Assembly: GCA_963763475.1 (NCBI GenBank)
Contig: CAVXOR010000003.1
Span: 496,001-560,000 of the forward strand
Length of the DNA: 64,000 bases
Direction of reading: 5' to 3'
Source: AC-32 sp963763475
GTDB taxonomy: Bacteria; Actinomycetota; Thermoleophilia; Gaiellales; Gaiellaceae
In this document: positions 25,585 to 33,617 of the stretch, piece by piece
Layout: every line of letters starts with the position of its first letter
Numbering within the stretch: position 1 is the first letter of the stretch
The notes under the pieces: model-generated
Seen by the model: the letters and a program-made list of their open reading frames with translations, nothing else
What the model was told of the DNA's origin: nothing
Database searches by the model: none
Program-made: the position numbers and the translations under genes

Positions 25585-26892
25585 GCCGCAGCGCCTGAAT
25601 GCGGTGAGCGGGTGGCCGCGCTCCTGCCAGTCGTCGATGCCGCCGTTCAGTACCGGTCGTGCCCGCACGCCCTCCGCGGCGAGCACGCTCGCGGCCACGC
25701 CGGCGCGCGCGCCGCTGGAGCAGATCGTGACCACGGGCCGTCCGTTGTCGAGCTCGTCGCGGTAGGCGCGCACGAGCCGGTAGGGGATGTGCCGCGTGCC
25801 CGGGATGTAGCCCTCGTCGCGCTCGTCCTTCTCGCGCACGTCCAGCACCTCGACCGCGTCCTGCGCGAGCAGGGCCTCCAGCTCTTCGATCCCGACCGGC
25901 TCGAGCCGCTCCGGAGTCTCGAGCTCGAGCACGTAGCCGGCGATGCCGAGCAGACCGACGGCGTTGAGGCGGCGCGCGGATTCCTGCGCCTCGTCGGCCG
26001 AGGACGCGTGGATCGTGATCAGCTCGTCGTGGTCGAGCACGAACCCGGCCTTCGTCCCGATCGAGGACCCGTCGAGCGGAACGTTCACCGCGCCGGGCGC
26101 GTGGCCCGCGGCGTGTACCGCGGCCGTTCTCACGTCCAGCAGCTGGCCGCGCGGAGCGTCGAGCAGCTCGAGCGGCGGCTGCGCGCCGAGGAACGGCCCC
26201 CGGTTCAGCGCCACGACACGCTCGACGGTCGGCGGGCGCGGGGCGGAGATCGCGGCGGAATGCGCGAGGAACTCCTGCCGGTCGCCGATCCGGAGCGCGT
26301 GATTGTTCAGCCGCTCCATGCCGATCGTCGAGACCTTGTCGCCGCTCAGGCCGGTGCCGCAAAGCGAGCCGCCGGTGTGGCCCGGGTCGACCTCGGTGTC
26401 GTCCGGCAGCTCGGCGAGCCGCTGCAGCGAGGCGAACAGTCCCTCCGCGCCCTCGCGCGCGTCGACGGCGAGGTCGGGTCGGGCGGCGTCGCCGATCAGC
26501 AGCGAGTCGCCCGTCAACAGGTGGCCTTCGACGAGGAAGCAGCAGTGCTCGGGCCGGTGGCCGGGAGTATGGAGCACCTGGATCCGGAGCGAGCCCACCG
26601 CGAGCTCGTCGCCGTCCTCGACCGGCTCGCAGGGGTACTCGACTTCGGCGAGCGGGTGGATCGAGATCGCGACCTCGTGCTCGAGGGCAAAGCGACCGTG
26701 CCCCGAGAGGTGGTCGGCGTGATTGTGCGTCTCCAGGACGCGCGCGATCCGCACGCCCGCCCGCGCGGCCGCCTCGAGGTAGGGCTCGATCGCGTAGGCG
26801 GGGTCGACGACCACCGCCTCGCCGGCCGTCTCGTCACCGATCAGGTAGGACGCGCAGCCGAGATCGTCGTCTACGAGCTGCTGAAAGAACAC
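25576..26892 (-). CDS. MBL-fold hydrolase fused to two rhodanese domains
   Basis: 438 residues. The N-terminal domain (1-~250) is a metallo-beta-lactamase fold of the persulfide dioxygenase/glyoxalase II class: THNHADHLSG metal motif, LHTPGHRPEHCCFLVEG, LTGDSLLIGD and PGHTGG. Two rhodanese-like domains follow. The first (LLDVRTAAVHAAGHAPGAVN) has IHASSADEA where the active-site Cys loop should be, so it is probably inactive. The second has a complete loop ICSSGARAG. The combination suggests sulfide or persulfide metabolism. The first residues MFFQQLVDDDLGCASYLIGD are normal for the family. Confidence 0.88.
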   Translation of the reverse strand: MFFQQLVDDDLGCASYLIGDETAGEAVVVDPAYAIEPYLEAAARAGVRIARVLETHNHADHLSGHGRFALEHEVAISIHPLAEVEYPCEPVEDGDELAVGSLRIQVLHTPGHRPEHCCFLVEGHLLTGDSLLIGDAARPDLAVDAREGAEGLFASLQRLAELPDDTEVDPGHTGGSLCGTGLSGDKVSTIGMERLNNHALRIGDRQEFLAHSAAISAPRPPTVERVVALNRGPFLGAQPPLELLDAPRGQLLDVRTAAVHAAGHAPGAVNVPLDGSSIGTKAGFVLDHDELITIHASSADEAQESARRLNAVGLLGIAGYVLELETPERLEPVGIEELEALLAQDAVEVLDVREKDERDEGYIPGTRHIPYRLVRAYRDELDNGRPVVTICSSGARAGVAASVLAAEGVRARPVLNGGIDDWQERGHPLTAFRRCGSG

Positions 26893-27367
26893 TTCGTGAG
26901 TGACCGTACCAATGGGCCCCGCTAGCTTTCTTGAAGTGATGACCTCGCGCCTTTGCAGGCGGTTTAGGTCGAAGCGTCGCTTTCAGACCACACCGGGCCA
27001 CACCGGGAGAACGTTTCGCGGCGTAGGCGCCGATCCAGAACGCTCGCCACTCGTCCCCGCTCGGGTCGATCACGACGTGTCCGTAGACGTCGTGCAGCAT
27101 CGACGCCTTCGGCACGAAGTCATACAAGGTCGGCGGAAGGAGGCGAGCAAATGAACCTGTGGAAGCAATACGAAGCTCGTCGGCACCGGAGGGAACACCA
27201 ACGCATCGAAGCTGAGCGAGCGCGACAAAAGGCGCTTGCGGGCAAGGCTCTGCAACTGCCCAACAGGGCATGTACGGCACCTAACTCTCCCCTGGCCGAG
27301 CATCCTCTCACTCGAGCGGTCCGCCAGGTGCGCGCTGGCCCCTTTGCGCCCCCGCCAATGTCGCTGC
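26893..27367. other. gene-poor, lower-GC stretch
   Basis: About 475 bp with visibly less G+C than the surroundings and no convincing large gene. It holds a 10-bp tandem repeat, CCACACCGGG twice at 26988-27007, and the start of a possible small gene at 27151. A 148-codon frame on the minus strand (26834-27280) has no family I recognise. It may be decayed or acquired DNA. Confidence 0.5.
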
Positions 27368-27480
27368 CTAGAGCAGGATCTGGAGCGCGAGCTGCGGAGG
27401 GCAACCGCTCTCGAGCACGTAGCGGGCTTGCCCGAGCTCTGCCTTGGAGGCGGCGAGCGCGTCAGCTTCTGCGTCGTTGA
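27151..27480 (+). CDS. possible small protein, unknown function
   Basis: ATG 27151 has a very good ribosome-binding site, GGAAGGAGG, 8 nt upstream. The first ~30 residues (MNLWKQYEARRHRREHQRIE onwards) are a charged helix that looks like real protein. The rest is arginine-rich and low in structure, and the last 113 nt overlap the opposite-strand gene at 27368-27580, so the true product may be shorter or the frame may be broken after about residue 35. No family recognised. Confidence 0.35.
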   Translation: MNLWKQYEARRHRREHQRIEAERARQKALAGKALQLPNRACTAPNSPLAEHPLTRAVRQVRAGPFAPPPMSLPRAGSGARAAEGNRSRARSGLARALPWRRRARQLLRR

Positions 27481-27580
27481 GGCCCAGCTGACGAAACTGC
27501 TCTTGCCGCCAGCGGAAGACGTCGTCTTCGAGATCGATCACCGACGGGGGCTCCGATGGGGTTAGGGAGGTGTTCTCCAT
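27368..27580 (-). CDS. small conserved hypothetical protein
   Basis: 70-residue protein: after a variable start, DVFRWRQEQFRQLGLNDAEA, then ADALAASKAELGQARYVLES and GCPPQLALQILL. The pattern W-R-x-E-Q-(x)5-G, an Asp/Glu-Ala-rich helix, and G-C-P-P-x-L-A-x-x-I-L recurs in small actinobacterial proteins of unknown function. ATG 27580 is used; TTG 27592 would add four residues. No enzyme motif is visible. Confidence 0.6.
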   Translation of the reverse strand: MENTSLTPSEPPSVIDLEDDVFRWRQEQFRQLGLNDAEADALAASKAELGQARYVLESGCPPQLALQILL

Positions 27581-27783
27581 GCCTCGGAACAACGAACGCC
27601 GGCCACGAAAGGAACGCCCTGAGCGAAGTTCTTACAGATCGCCAACAAAGGCTTGATCCAGGCTCAAGCCTGCTCTGTGCGCGCTTCTCCCGAGCTGCCC
27701 TGTTCGAGCGCCGGGATAAGCAGAGGCTGCCAGTCTCATTCGTAGTCTGGCAGCGTGGTTCGTTCCCGCTAAGGAGGCTCCCC

Positions 27784-28263
27784 ATGGCGAGACTGGTGCT
27801 AGAGGCTCGGACGGCCGAATGGACGTCCGGAGATGTTGTACGCGAGTGGCTTGTGGGGGTGGCCGTTTCCCGCGCGGACGACGGCACGCCCGTGAGCGGG
27901 CTCGCTGCCGAGAACTTCCGTGTCGCAGCCCAGTTCGGCGAGGCCCGGCGGGGTAAGCGGATCTTCGACGGCGTCGGGCGCTGTGCCAACTGCCACATGC
28001 CACCGACGTTCACGGATTCCGGCTGGAACCTCCACACCGGCTCGCAAGTCTGCATCGACGACTTCCAAGCGAACCGCTCGCCGACCTTCCGCTACCGGAC
28101 GACGCCGCTACGCGGTGTCGTGGCGAAGCTGAAGGGCGGCTTCTACCACGACGGCCGCTTTCCGACTCTGCCGCGCGTGGTCGACCATTACAACAGCTGC
28201 TTCCGGCTCGGGCTCAATGCCCATCAGAAGCACGATCTGGTCCAGTACCTCCGCGGCCTCTGA
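27784..28263 (+). CDS. chimeric or truncated cytochrome c protein
   Basis: 159 residues from ATG 27784, which has AAGGAGG (27771-27777) upstream. Residues 1-~46 (LVGVAVSRADDGTPVSGLAA) resemble a beta-rich secreted domain rather than a cytochrome, and no signal peptide is present. From about 52 the sequence turns into the C-terminal half of a cytochrome c peroxidase-like protein: RRGKRIFDGVGRCANCHMPP holds the only heme site (CANCH), then TPLRGVVAKLKGGFYHDGRF and LPRVVDHYNSCF. The first half of a di-heme protein is missing. Without a signal peptide heme attachment is doubtful, so this may be a degenerate fusion. Confidence 0.6.
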   Translation: MARLVLEARTAEWTSGDVVREWLVGVAVSRADDGTPVSGLAAENFRVAAQFGEARRGKRIFDGVGRCANCHMPPTFTDSGWNLHTGSQVCIDDFQANRSPTFRYRTTPLRGVVAKLKGGFYHDGRFPTLPRVVDHYNSCFRLGLNAHQKHDLVQYLRGL

Positions 28264-28276
28264 GCTGCACGCGCAT

Positions 28277-28312
28277 GCCCGGGGATAGGCGGGCCAGCAA
28301 CTATCCCCGGGC
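28277..28312 (+). terminator. perfect 12-bp inverted repeat after the cytochrome gene
   Basis: GCCCGGGGATAG and CTATCCCCGGGC pair perfectly around a 12-nt loop, 13 bp after the stop. No T-tract follows on either side. It can serve as a bidirectional terminator between the cytochrome gene and the small membrane protein gene. Confidence 0.6.
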
Positions 28313-28329
28313 GTCCTGCGGGTAGGCGC

Positions 28330-28473
28330 CTAGACCGCGCGTCGCCCGGAGATCAAGGCGAAGACGGCGACTACGAGCGCGACGATCAGCAGCAGCCAGA
28401 GGAAGTTGCTGAGCGCAATGCCGCCGCCGATCGCGAAGATGATCAATGCGATGACGAGCAACCAGAGAAGCAT
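28330..28473 (-). CDS. small hydrophobic membrane protein (Lmo0937-like)
   Basis: 47-residue protein with two hydrophobic stretches: MLLWLLVIALIIFAIGGG and FLWLLLIVALVVAVFALI, ending SGRRAV. ATG 28473 has GGAGG (28479-28483) 5 nt upstream. Length and helix spacing match the Lmo0937 family of tiny two-helix membrane proteins, common and functionally uncharacterised. Convergent with the cytochrome-like gene across the inverted repeat. Confidence 0.7.
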   Translation of the reverse strand: MLLWLLVIALIIFAIGGGIALSNFLWLLLIVALVVAVFALISGRRAV

Positions 28474-28578
28474 TCAAACCTCCAGTTTCGGTGGGTGGTC
28501 GTACAGACAACGGAAAAACGCGCAAGTGGATACGGCAGTCGGGCTCTGGAGGGGGAGCGTGTAGCTAGCGTTGCCGAC

Positions 28579-29455
28579 GTGAAGATGCGGCTGTTGCCCG
28601 CGCTCGGGCTGCTGATGCTCGTGGCGGGCTGCTCGAGCGGCTCGCCGGTCTCGCAGCGCTCGCTCAGCGTCGGCGTCGAGAGCGCGCCGCCGCCGCCGCG
28701 CGGGGCGCTCGTGCTCGGAGCCGAGTCGGGGAGCCGCGCGGTCGCCCTGGCCGTCGGCAAGGGAAGGCTGACCGCGACGGTGCTCGGGCCCGGCGGCGGT
28801 CCGCTCTCGGGGCTGAAGGTCTCGTTCGGCGCCGACTCGAGGGTCGTGCCCGCCAAGCCGTGCGGACCGGGCTGCTACTCGGCGGCAGCCGCGCGGCCGG
28901 CACACGTGCAGGTGCGCGTGAGCGGGAGCAAGCCGGTCGCGTTCGACATCCCCGCGCGACCTCGACCCGCGGCGGCGATCGTCGCCCGGGCAGCGCAGGC
29001 GACGAAGAAGCTGAAGAGCCTCGTATACACCGAGTCGCTCCGCTCGAGCCCGGCCGGCGGCCTCATGACGACCTGGACGCTGAAGGCGCCGAACGAGGTC
29101 GAGTACCGGATCCGCGGCGGCGCCGAGGCGATCGTGCTCGGCACCCGGCGCTGGGACCGCGACCGCGCCGGCGCACCCTGGCGCCGCTCGAAGCAGCTTC
29201 CGGCGCTCGACGTGCCGCAGCCTGCCTGGGGCTCGCGCGCGACCAACGCCTACGTCCTGCGCGACGGGCGGGTGGAGCGGCCGGCCGGTCTGGGTCGTCT
29301 CCTTCGCCAACCCGAGCACCCCGGCGTGGTTCACGGCCTGGATCGATCGGCACAGCTACCGCCCGCTGCGCCTGCACATGACCGCCGCGGCGCACTTCAT
29401 GACCCACCGCTACCTCGCCTTCGACCGGCCGCTCACGATCGAGCCGCCGCGATGA
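28579..29455 (+). pseudogene. lipoprotein gene with a frameshift (4-bp duplication)
   Basis: Secreted lipoprotein: GTG 28579 with signal MRLLPALGLLMLVAGCSSG (lipobox LVAGC), beta-rich body (LVLGAESGSRAVALAVGKGR) and KKLKSLVYTESLRSSPAGG. The frame is good to 29280 (NAYVLRDGRVERP). There CCGGCCGG carries an extra GCCG, and the natural continuation VWVVSFANPSTPAWFTAWID to FDRPLTIEPPR lies one frame over and ends at TGA 29453-29455. That stop overlaps the YCII start as ATGA, as expected for an intact gene. As read, the frame instead runs into YCII. TAGCGT lies 7 nt before the GTG. Function unknown. Confidence 0.75.
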
Positions 29456-29742
29456 TGTTCCTCGTCGTCCTCCGCCGCTCGGGGCCGGACTACGACCACT
29501 CGAAGCCGCTCGAAGAGCAGTCGGGCTGGGACGAGCACGCGGCATTCATGGACGGACTCGTCGACGACGGCTTCATCGTGCTCGGCGGTGTGCTCGGAGA
29601 CGAGGTTCGCACTGCGCATGCTGTCGAGGCGGCCTCGGAGGAAGCCATCCGCGAGCACTTCGCGCGGGACCCGTGGAGCGGCTCGCACCTCGTGGTCGAC
29701 TCGATCGACCCCTGGACGATCCGGCTACAGCGTTCGACGTAG
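29452..29742 (+). CDS. YCII-related protein
   Basis: 96-residue dimeric alpha-beta barrel protein of the YCII family: FLVVLRRSGPDYDHSKPLEE, QSGWDEHAAFMDGLVDDGFI and VLGGVLGDEVR. The His in DEHAAFMDGL is the conserved family residue. Function is generally unknown. ATG 29452 overlaps the restored stop of the lipoprotein gene. The last 18 nt overlap a tiny gene on the other strand. Confidence 0.8.
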   Translation: MMFLVVLRRSGPDYDHSKPLEEQSGWDEHAAFMDGLVDDGFIVLGGVLGDEVRTAHAVEAASEEAIREHFARDPWSGSHLVVDSIDPWTIRLQRST

Positions 29743-29817
29743 GGCGTCGAGCGCGATCACCCAGGCCGCGGCGGCCGCGGCGACGGCGACGAGCGCGATC
29801 AGCAGCCGCGCGCTCAT
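29725..29817 (-). CDS. 30-residue single-helix peptide coupled to the CopC-CopD gene
   Basis: ATG 29817 overlaps the CopC-CopD stop (ATGA), and the frame reads MSARLLIALVAVAAAAAAWV followed by IALDALRRTL: one hydrophobic helix and a basic end. Perfect stop-start coupling supports translation. The composition is simple, so a chance frame is possible. A CcmD-like small membrane subunit is one option, not shown. Confidence 0.35.
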   Translation of the reverse strand: MSARLLIALVAVAAAAAAWVIALDALRRTL

Positions 29818-31517
29818 CCGCTCGCCTTGTCCAGCAGCGTGACCACGAACGGCTTCCCGCCGGGGGGCGTGACCTCGAACTGGACACCCCAGTGCCCGAC
29901 CATCACCAGCGCCGGCGCCGACTTCGAGAAGACGCCCGGCCGCGACTCGTCGAGGCGGTAGCTCTGCTCGCCCATCTCCATGTCGAGCATGTCGAACCGC
30001 GTCACCACTTCGGCGCCGCGAACGGGCTTGCCGTCGCGAGTGAGCGAGAGCGAGAATTCGTTCGGCACCGCCGCTCGGTTCGGCCTCACTTGCACGCGCA
30101 CTTGGTAAGGCGACTTCGCCACGGTCGTCGCGACCGGCCCGGGCCCGACGCGAGCGGCGACGTCCTGCAGCTTCCCGAGCGCGCTCGAGGGCGGCGGCAG
30201 GCTCGAGAGCACCGCGGCCGCGAACAACGCGGCGACCACGAAGACGATCTCGCCCTGCACGAGGCGACGCAGCAGGATTGGCGCCGAGGCCTCACCGGCC
30301 TGCAGCCTGGGCTTCGTGCGCGCGAGGTTCACGCCGGCCAGCACCAGCGCCGCCGCGAGCAGGGCGATCTTCCAGATCAGCGCCTGGCCGTACGAGGTCT
30401 CCCAGAGCGAGGCGAGCGTGGGCAGCTCGAGCAGCGACTGCCCGATCCCGGTGCCGATCAGCAGCAGCACCGAGCACAAGGCGACGGCCGAGAAGCGCGG
30501 CACGACGTAGGCCAGCACTGCGGAGCGGCCTGCGCGCCCGACCGAGAGCCAGAGCACGACGAGCCCGATCAGGCCGCCGAGCCAGACCGCGACCGAGCCG
30601 AGGTGCGCCACGTCCAGCGGCAGCGCCAGGCCTCGCGGCGACTTCTGGCCGGCATGGCCGGCGAGCGCGGGGAGGAGCAGCGTCGCCGCACCCGCCGCGA
30701 GCGCGGCCGGCAGCGCGAGCAGCTCGACCACGGAGCGAGGCTCCCGCTCGGGCCGGTCGACGAACAGCGCACACGCCGCCGCCACCGCGAACAGCGCGAA
30801 CGCCAGCTCGAGGTCGAGGAAGTCGCGCCCGAAGCCCGAGTCGCGCGCCACCGGCACGATCGCGCCGAGGTCCCAGACCGAGCGGAGCGTGAACTCGGCG
30901 GTCGAGAGCACCACGTACACCGGCACCGCCACCAGCGCCAGAACGGCCGCGACCCCGAAGGCAACGTTCAGCGAGCGCAGCGAGGTGCCGCTCACGACGC
31001 GCGCCACCGGCCGGACGATCAGCGCCCGCAGCACGAACAGGCCAAGCGCTGAGAGCACCGCCAGGAAGGCGGCCCAGCGCGAGACGAGCAAGCGGGTCGT
31101 GGTGGCCGTCTCGCTCAGCGAGGGCACTCGGAACTGCGGCGGCGGGCCGGGGTTCGGCCCGACCGCGAAGGTGAACGCACCGCGCACCGGGTGTCCGTCC
31201 GCCGAGATCACGCGCCAGAAGACGAGGTACCAGCCCTCGGGCACGCCCTGTAGCGGCGTGACGAGCGTTTGCGGCGAGCCTGGCGCTACGGCCGGCTGGC
31301 CGTCGGTCACCTGCCGGCCCGACGCGTCCGTGACCGAGACGATCGCGAAGCGCGGCTCGACTGGCTCGCTGTAGGTGAGCCGTACCTCCGGCGGGACGGC
31401 GTTGACCGTGCGGCTCGCCTCCGGGACGGTGCGGAGCAGGGCCGCGTGTGCCCAGGCGGCCGCGGGCAGCGTGAGCGCCGCCGCGGCGACCGCCGTCAGC
31501 ACCGCGACCCGTCTCAC
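29814..31517 (-). CDS. CopC-CopD fusion, copper resistance/import protein
   Basis: 567 residues. A signal peptide (AVLTAVAAAALTLPAAAWAH) releases a CopC domain beginning HAALLRTVPEASRTVNAVPP; His at the mature N-terminus and SADGHPVRGAFTF are copper ligands of CopC. An ~8-helix CopD domain follows (LVSRWAAFLAVLSALGLFVL to VQGEIVFVVAALFAAAVLSS), then an extracytoplasmic C-terminal beta domain (MLDMEMGEQSYRLDES, GHWGVQFEVTPPGGKPF). The fusion is common in actinobacteria. GTG 31517 overlaps the YcnI-like stop (GTGA). Confidence 0.9.
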   Translation of the reverse strand: MRRVAVLTAVAAAALTLPAAAWAHAALLRTVPEASRTVNAVPPEVRLTYSEPVEPRFAIVSVTDASGRQVTDGQPAVAPGSPQTLVTPLQGVPEGWYLVFWRVISADGHPVRGAFTFAVGPNPGPPPQFRVPSLSETATTTRLLVSRWAAFLAVLSALGLFVLRALIVRPVARVVSGTSLRSLNVAFGVAAVLALVAVPVYVVLSTAEFTLRSVWDLGAIVPVARDSGFGRDFLDLELAFALFAVAAACALFVDRPEREPRSVVELLALPAALAAGAATLLLPALAGHAGQKSPRGLALPLDVAHLGSVAVWLGGLIGLVVLWLSVGRAGRSAVLAYVVPRFSAVALCSVLLLIGTGIGQSLLELPTLASLWETSYGQALIWKIALLAAALVLAGVNLARTKPRLQAGEASAPILLRRLVQGEIVFVVAALFAAAVLSSLPPPSSALGKLQDVAARVGPGPVATTVAKSPYQVRVQVRPNRAAVPNEFSLSLTRDGKPVRGAEVVTRFDMLDMEMGEQSYRLDESRPGVFSKSAPALVMVGHWGVQFEVTPPGGKPFVVTLLDKASG

Positions 31518-32086
31518 GTCAACGGCCGGCCTCTCGTCGCCAGCCCGACGATCCCCAGCACGACGCCGATCGCGCCGACGATCAGCGCGACGATCGTCAG
31601 CGTCGAGCTCGAGCCGCCGCCGAGGTCGGAGACGGCCTCGATCGTCGGCGCGGGCGTGTCGGAGTCCTCCGGCCCGCTCCAGTCGACGACCTTCCCGTTC
31701 GAGTAGGTCTGTCGCACGGTGAAGGAGTAGGTCTGCTCGGACTCTGCGCCGCCGTTGAAGCGGAAGACCGCGTTCTCGTCGGTCGGCACCTTGCCGCCGC
31801 TCCACGTCACCTTCTGGATCACGCGCTCCTCGCCCGAGCCGGTCGCGGTCTCCTCGCGCTTCCACCCGGGGGTCGGCTCGAACGAGTCGATCGCGAAGCC
31901 GTCGGGGACGGTCAGCTCGACCTCGGTCGTGGTCGCGCCCTCCTCCTCGGTGGGAACAGAGAGCGTGAACACCTGATCCACCTTCGACTTGGCCACGGGC
32001 GGGCTCATGATCGCGTGCGCCGAGGCGACGCTCGCCAGCACGAGCGTGAGTGCGGCCGCGCCAGCGGCGGCCAGGGCGAATCTCAT
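31514..32086 (-). CDS. YcnI-like DUF1775 copper-binding membrane-anchored protein
   Basis: 190 residues: signal peptide ending ASVASAHA, a mature N-terminal His (HAIMSPPVAKSKVDQVFTLS), then a beta-sandwich domain (VELTVPDGFAIDSFEPTPGW) with conserved Trp residues, and a C-terminal helix LTIVALIVGAIGVVLGIVGL. YcnI family members bind Cu(II) through the mature N-terminal His and a Trp brace. Located directly upstream of the CopC-CopD gene and coupled to it by a 4-nt overlap. Confidence 0.88.
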   Translation of the reverse strand: MRFALAAAGAAALTLVLASVASAHAIMSPPVAKSKVDQVFTLSVPTEEEGATTTEVELTVPDGFAIDSFEPTPGWKREETATGSGEERVIQKVTWSGGKVPTDENAVFRFNGGAESEQTYSFTVRQTYSNGKVVDWSGPEDSDTPAPTIEAVSDLGGGSSSTLTIVALIVGAIGVVLGIVGLATRGRPLT

Positions 32087-32114
32087 CGGTCTCCTTTCGT
32101 TCGCGTGGACGGGG

Positions 32115-32726
32115 TCAGGCCGCGAGCGGCGGTCCCCGCGAACGGCTCGCCACCGTGGCTCGCGTCGGCGCGAGCGAGACGAGCGCGGTGAAGGCGACGA
32201 ACGGCAGTGCGACGAGCCTGCGGCGACGGAGCTCGCGGACGACGGCCCGCATCCAGTCGAGCAGGTGCTGGCCGGCCTCGGCCAGAGCCGCCGCTGTGAC
32301 GGCGAGTGCCGCGAGCAGCGGAATCGCGTTGCGGTGCACGGGGCCGACCAGACAGGAGAGACCGTGGAAGCCGAGCCCCGCCCGCCAGTGCAGGTACGAC
32401 TCGAGCAGGACGAAGGCCAGCGAGGCGGCGGCGTAGAGCGCGACCCCGCGCAGGACGAGGCGGCGCAGGCGCAGCGTCGGCGCGATGCGGTCGGGCCGCA
32501 GCCGCGCGCGCTCGCGCACGCCGAGCGCCGCCAGCCAGACCACGAGCGCCGAGCCGAGCACGCAGACGGCGAGCGAGACCAGCGTCACGACGACGAGGCG
32601 CGGCCCACCGGCGGAATGCTCGAGCGCGCGGGCGAGCGGGGTCGGCGAGAGCGCGTAGGCGAGCCAGCGCGCGGTCAGGACGAGGAGCGCGACCACGGCC
32701 GGCCACAGGAGGAGGCGCGCTCTCAT
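32115..32726 (-). CDS. hydrophobic membrane protein of unknown function
   Basis: 203 residues with about four to five helices: LLLWPAVVALLVLTARWLAYA, LVVVTLVSLAVCVLGSALVVW, LRGVALYAAASLAFVLLESY, AIPLLAALAVTAAALAEAG and LVALPFVAFTALVSLA. A His-x9-His pair (LHWRAGLGFHGLSC) and VGPVHRN lie between the helices and could bind metal. No family recognised. ATG 32726 overlaps the lipoprotein stop by 4 nt, so it belongs to the copper cluster, which makes a metal-related role possible. Confidence 0.65.
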   Translation of the reverse strand: MRARLLLWPAVVALLVLTARWLAYALSPTPLARALEHSAGGPRLVVVTLVSLAVCVLGSALVVWLAALGVRERARLRPDRIAPTLRLRRLVLRGVALYAAASLAFVLLESYLHWRAGLGFHGLSCLVGPVHRNAIPLLAALAVTAAALAEAGQHLLDWMRAVVRELRRRRLVALPFVAFTALVSLAPTRATVASRSRGPPLAA

Positions 32727-33559
32727 TGCACCTGGAGGGTAAAGGGAGCCGTGACGATGCGGCCGCGGTCGCGGAACTGCAGGAACAGCCGCCAGGTGCC
32801 CGCGACCGGCAGCAGCACCCCGACGTTCAGGTGCCCCGGCCCGGCCGGGCGGCCGACCACCTTTGCACCGCCGAGGACGCTCGTACAGCCGGGCGTCGAG
32901 GGCCCGCAGACATGCGTGTGGAAGTAGTCGAGCGATCCCTGACGGAAGAAGATCGCGTGTGCGAGCGCCCCGAACCAGGGATGGAACACGACCGGCTTGC
33001 CGCTCGGGTCGGTGACCGTCGCCTTCAGCGTCGCCGCCTGGATCGCGTGCAGTTGCTTCGGCGCGCGCAGCGTGATCGTGTAGCCGCCGACCTTCTGGCG
33101 AGCCGTAAAGCGAGGCAGCCGCTGCGGGCGATAGACGCCGTCCACGCGGAGGTCACTGTGCAGCTGGAAGTTCCGGGGCGCGCCCTTCGCTCCGGGGTAG
33201 GCATCCACCAGCACCCGGTACGGCCCCGGCGTGGGGAGGTTGACGGTCTCGGAAACCCGGCCGTTGGCAGCGATAGGCGGGTGGTGATGGATCATCACGC
33301 CGAGGTCCCGTCGCACGATGATCAGGTGGATCCCGGTGTGCGGGCCCGGGCCTCGCCGGTAGTCGGTCAGAGGCGCGCCGGAGGGCTGGCGAATCGTGAA
33401 CGAGAGCGGCGTCCGCCCCGGAGAGGGCACGCGTGTCGGCTGGAAGCCGGACAGCTCGTAGGTCCGCGCAGCGCCGATCGTCGGCACGTCCGGCCGCGAC
33501 GAGGAGGAGCAGCCAGCAACGAGGACGACGGCGCTGCACGCGAGGAGAAAGCGCCCCAT
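32723..33559 (-). CDS. histidine-rich lipoprotein in the copper cluster
   Basis: 278 residues with lipobox VLVAGCSSSS. Two similar beta domains each contain a His cluster: HTGIHLIIVRRDLGVMIHHH in the first, and FHPWFGALAHAIFFRQGSLD followed by YFHTHVCG in the second. The arrangement resembles periplasmic metal-binding proteins found beside copper genes; copper is the most likely ligand given the neighbours. First gene of the minus-strand copper operon and divergent from ctaG. Exact function unknown. Confidence 0.7.
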   Translation of the reverse strand: MGRFLLACSAVVLVAGCSSSSRPDVPTIGAARTYELSGFQPTRVPSPGRTPLSFTIRQPSGAPLTDYRRGPGPHTGIHLIIVRRDLGVMIHHHPPIAANGRVSETVNLPTPGPYRVLVDAYPGAKGAPRNFQLHSDLRVDGVYRPQRLPRFTARQKVGGYTITLRAPKQLHAIQAATLKATVTDPSGKPVVFHPWFGALAHAIFFRQGSLDYFHTHVCGPSTPGCTSVLGGAKVVGRPAGPGHLNVGVLLPVAGTWRLFLQFRDRGRIVTAPFTLQVQ

Positions 33560-33617
33560 CTGCAGGCAGGATCACGACGCGTGGGAGCGGCTGTCAAACC
33601 GTTACCCTGATCGCGCG

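Noticed and set aside
26834..27280. 148-codon minus-strand frame with PKASMLHDVYGHVVIDP
   Set aside because: No family recognised, no ribosome-binding site and overlap with both the MBL gene and a better small frame; kept only as a note within the low-GC region.
28495..29742. Open frame read as a lipoprotein-YCII fusion protein
   Set aside because: The lipoprotein part loses homology-like structure after 29281, and a 4-bp duplication explains it; the restored stop overlaps the YCII start.
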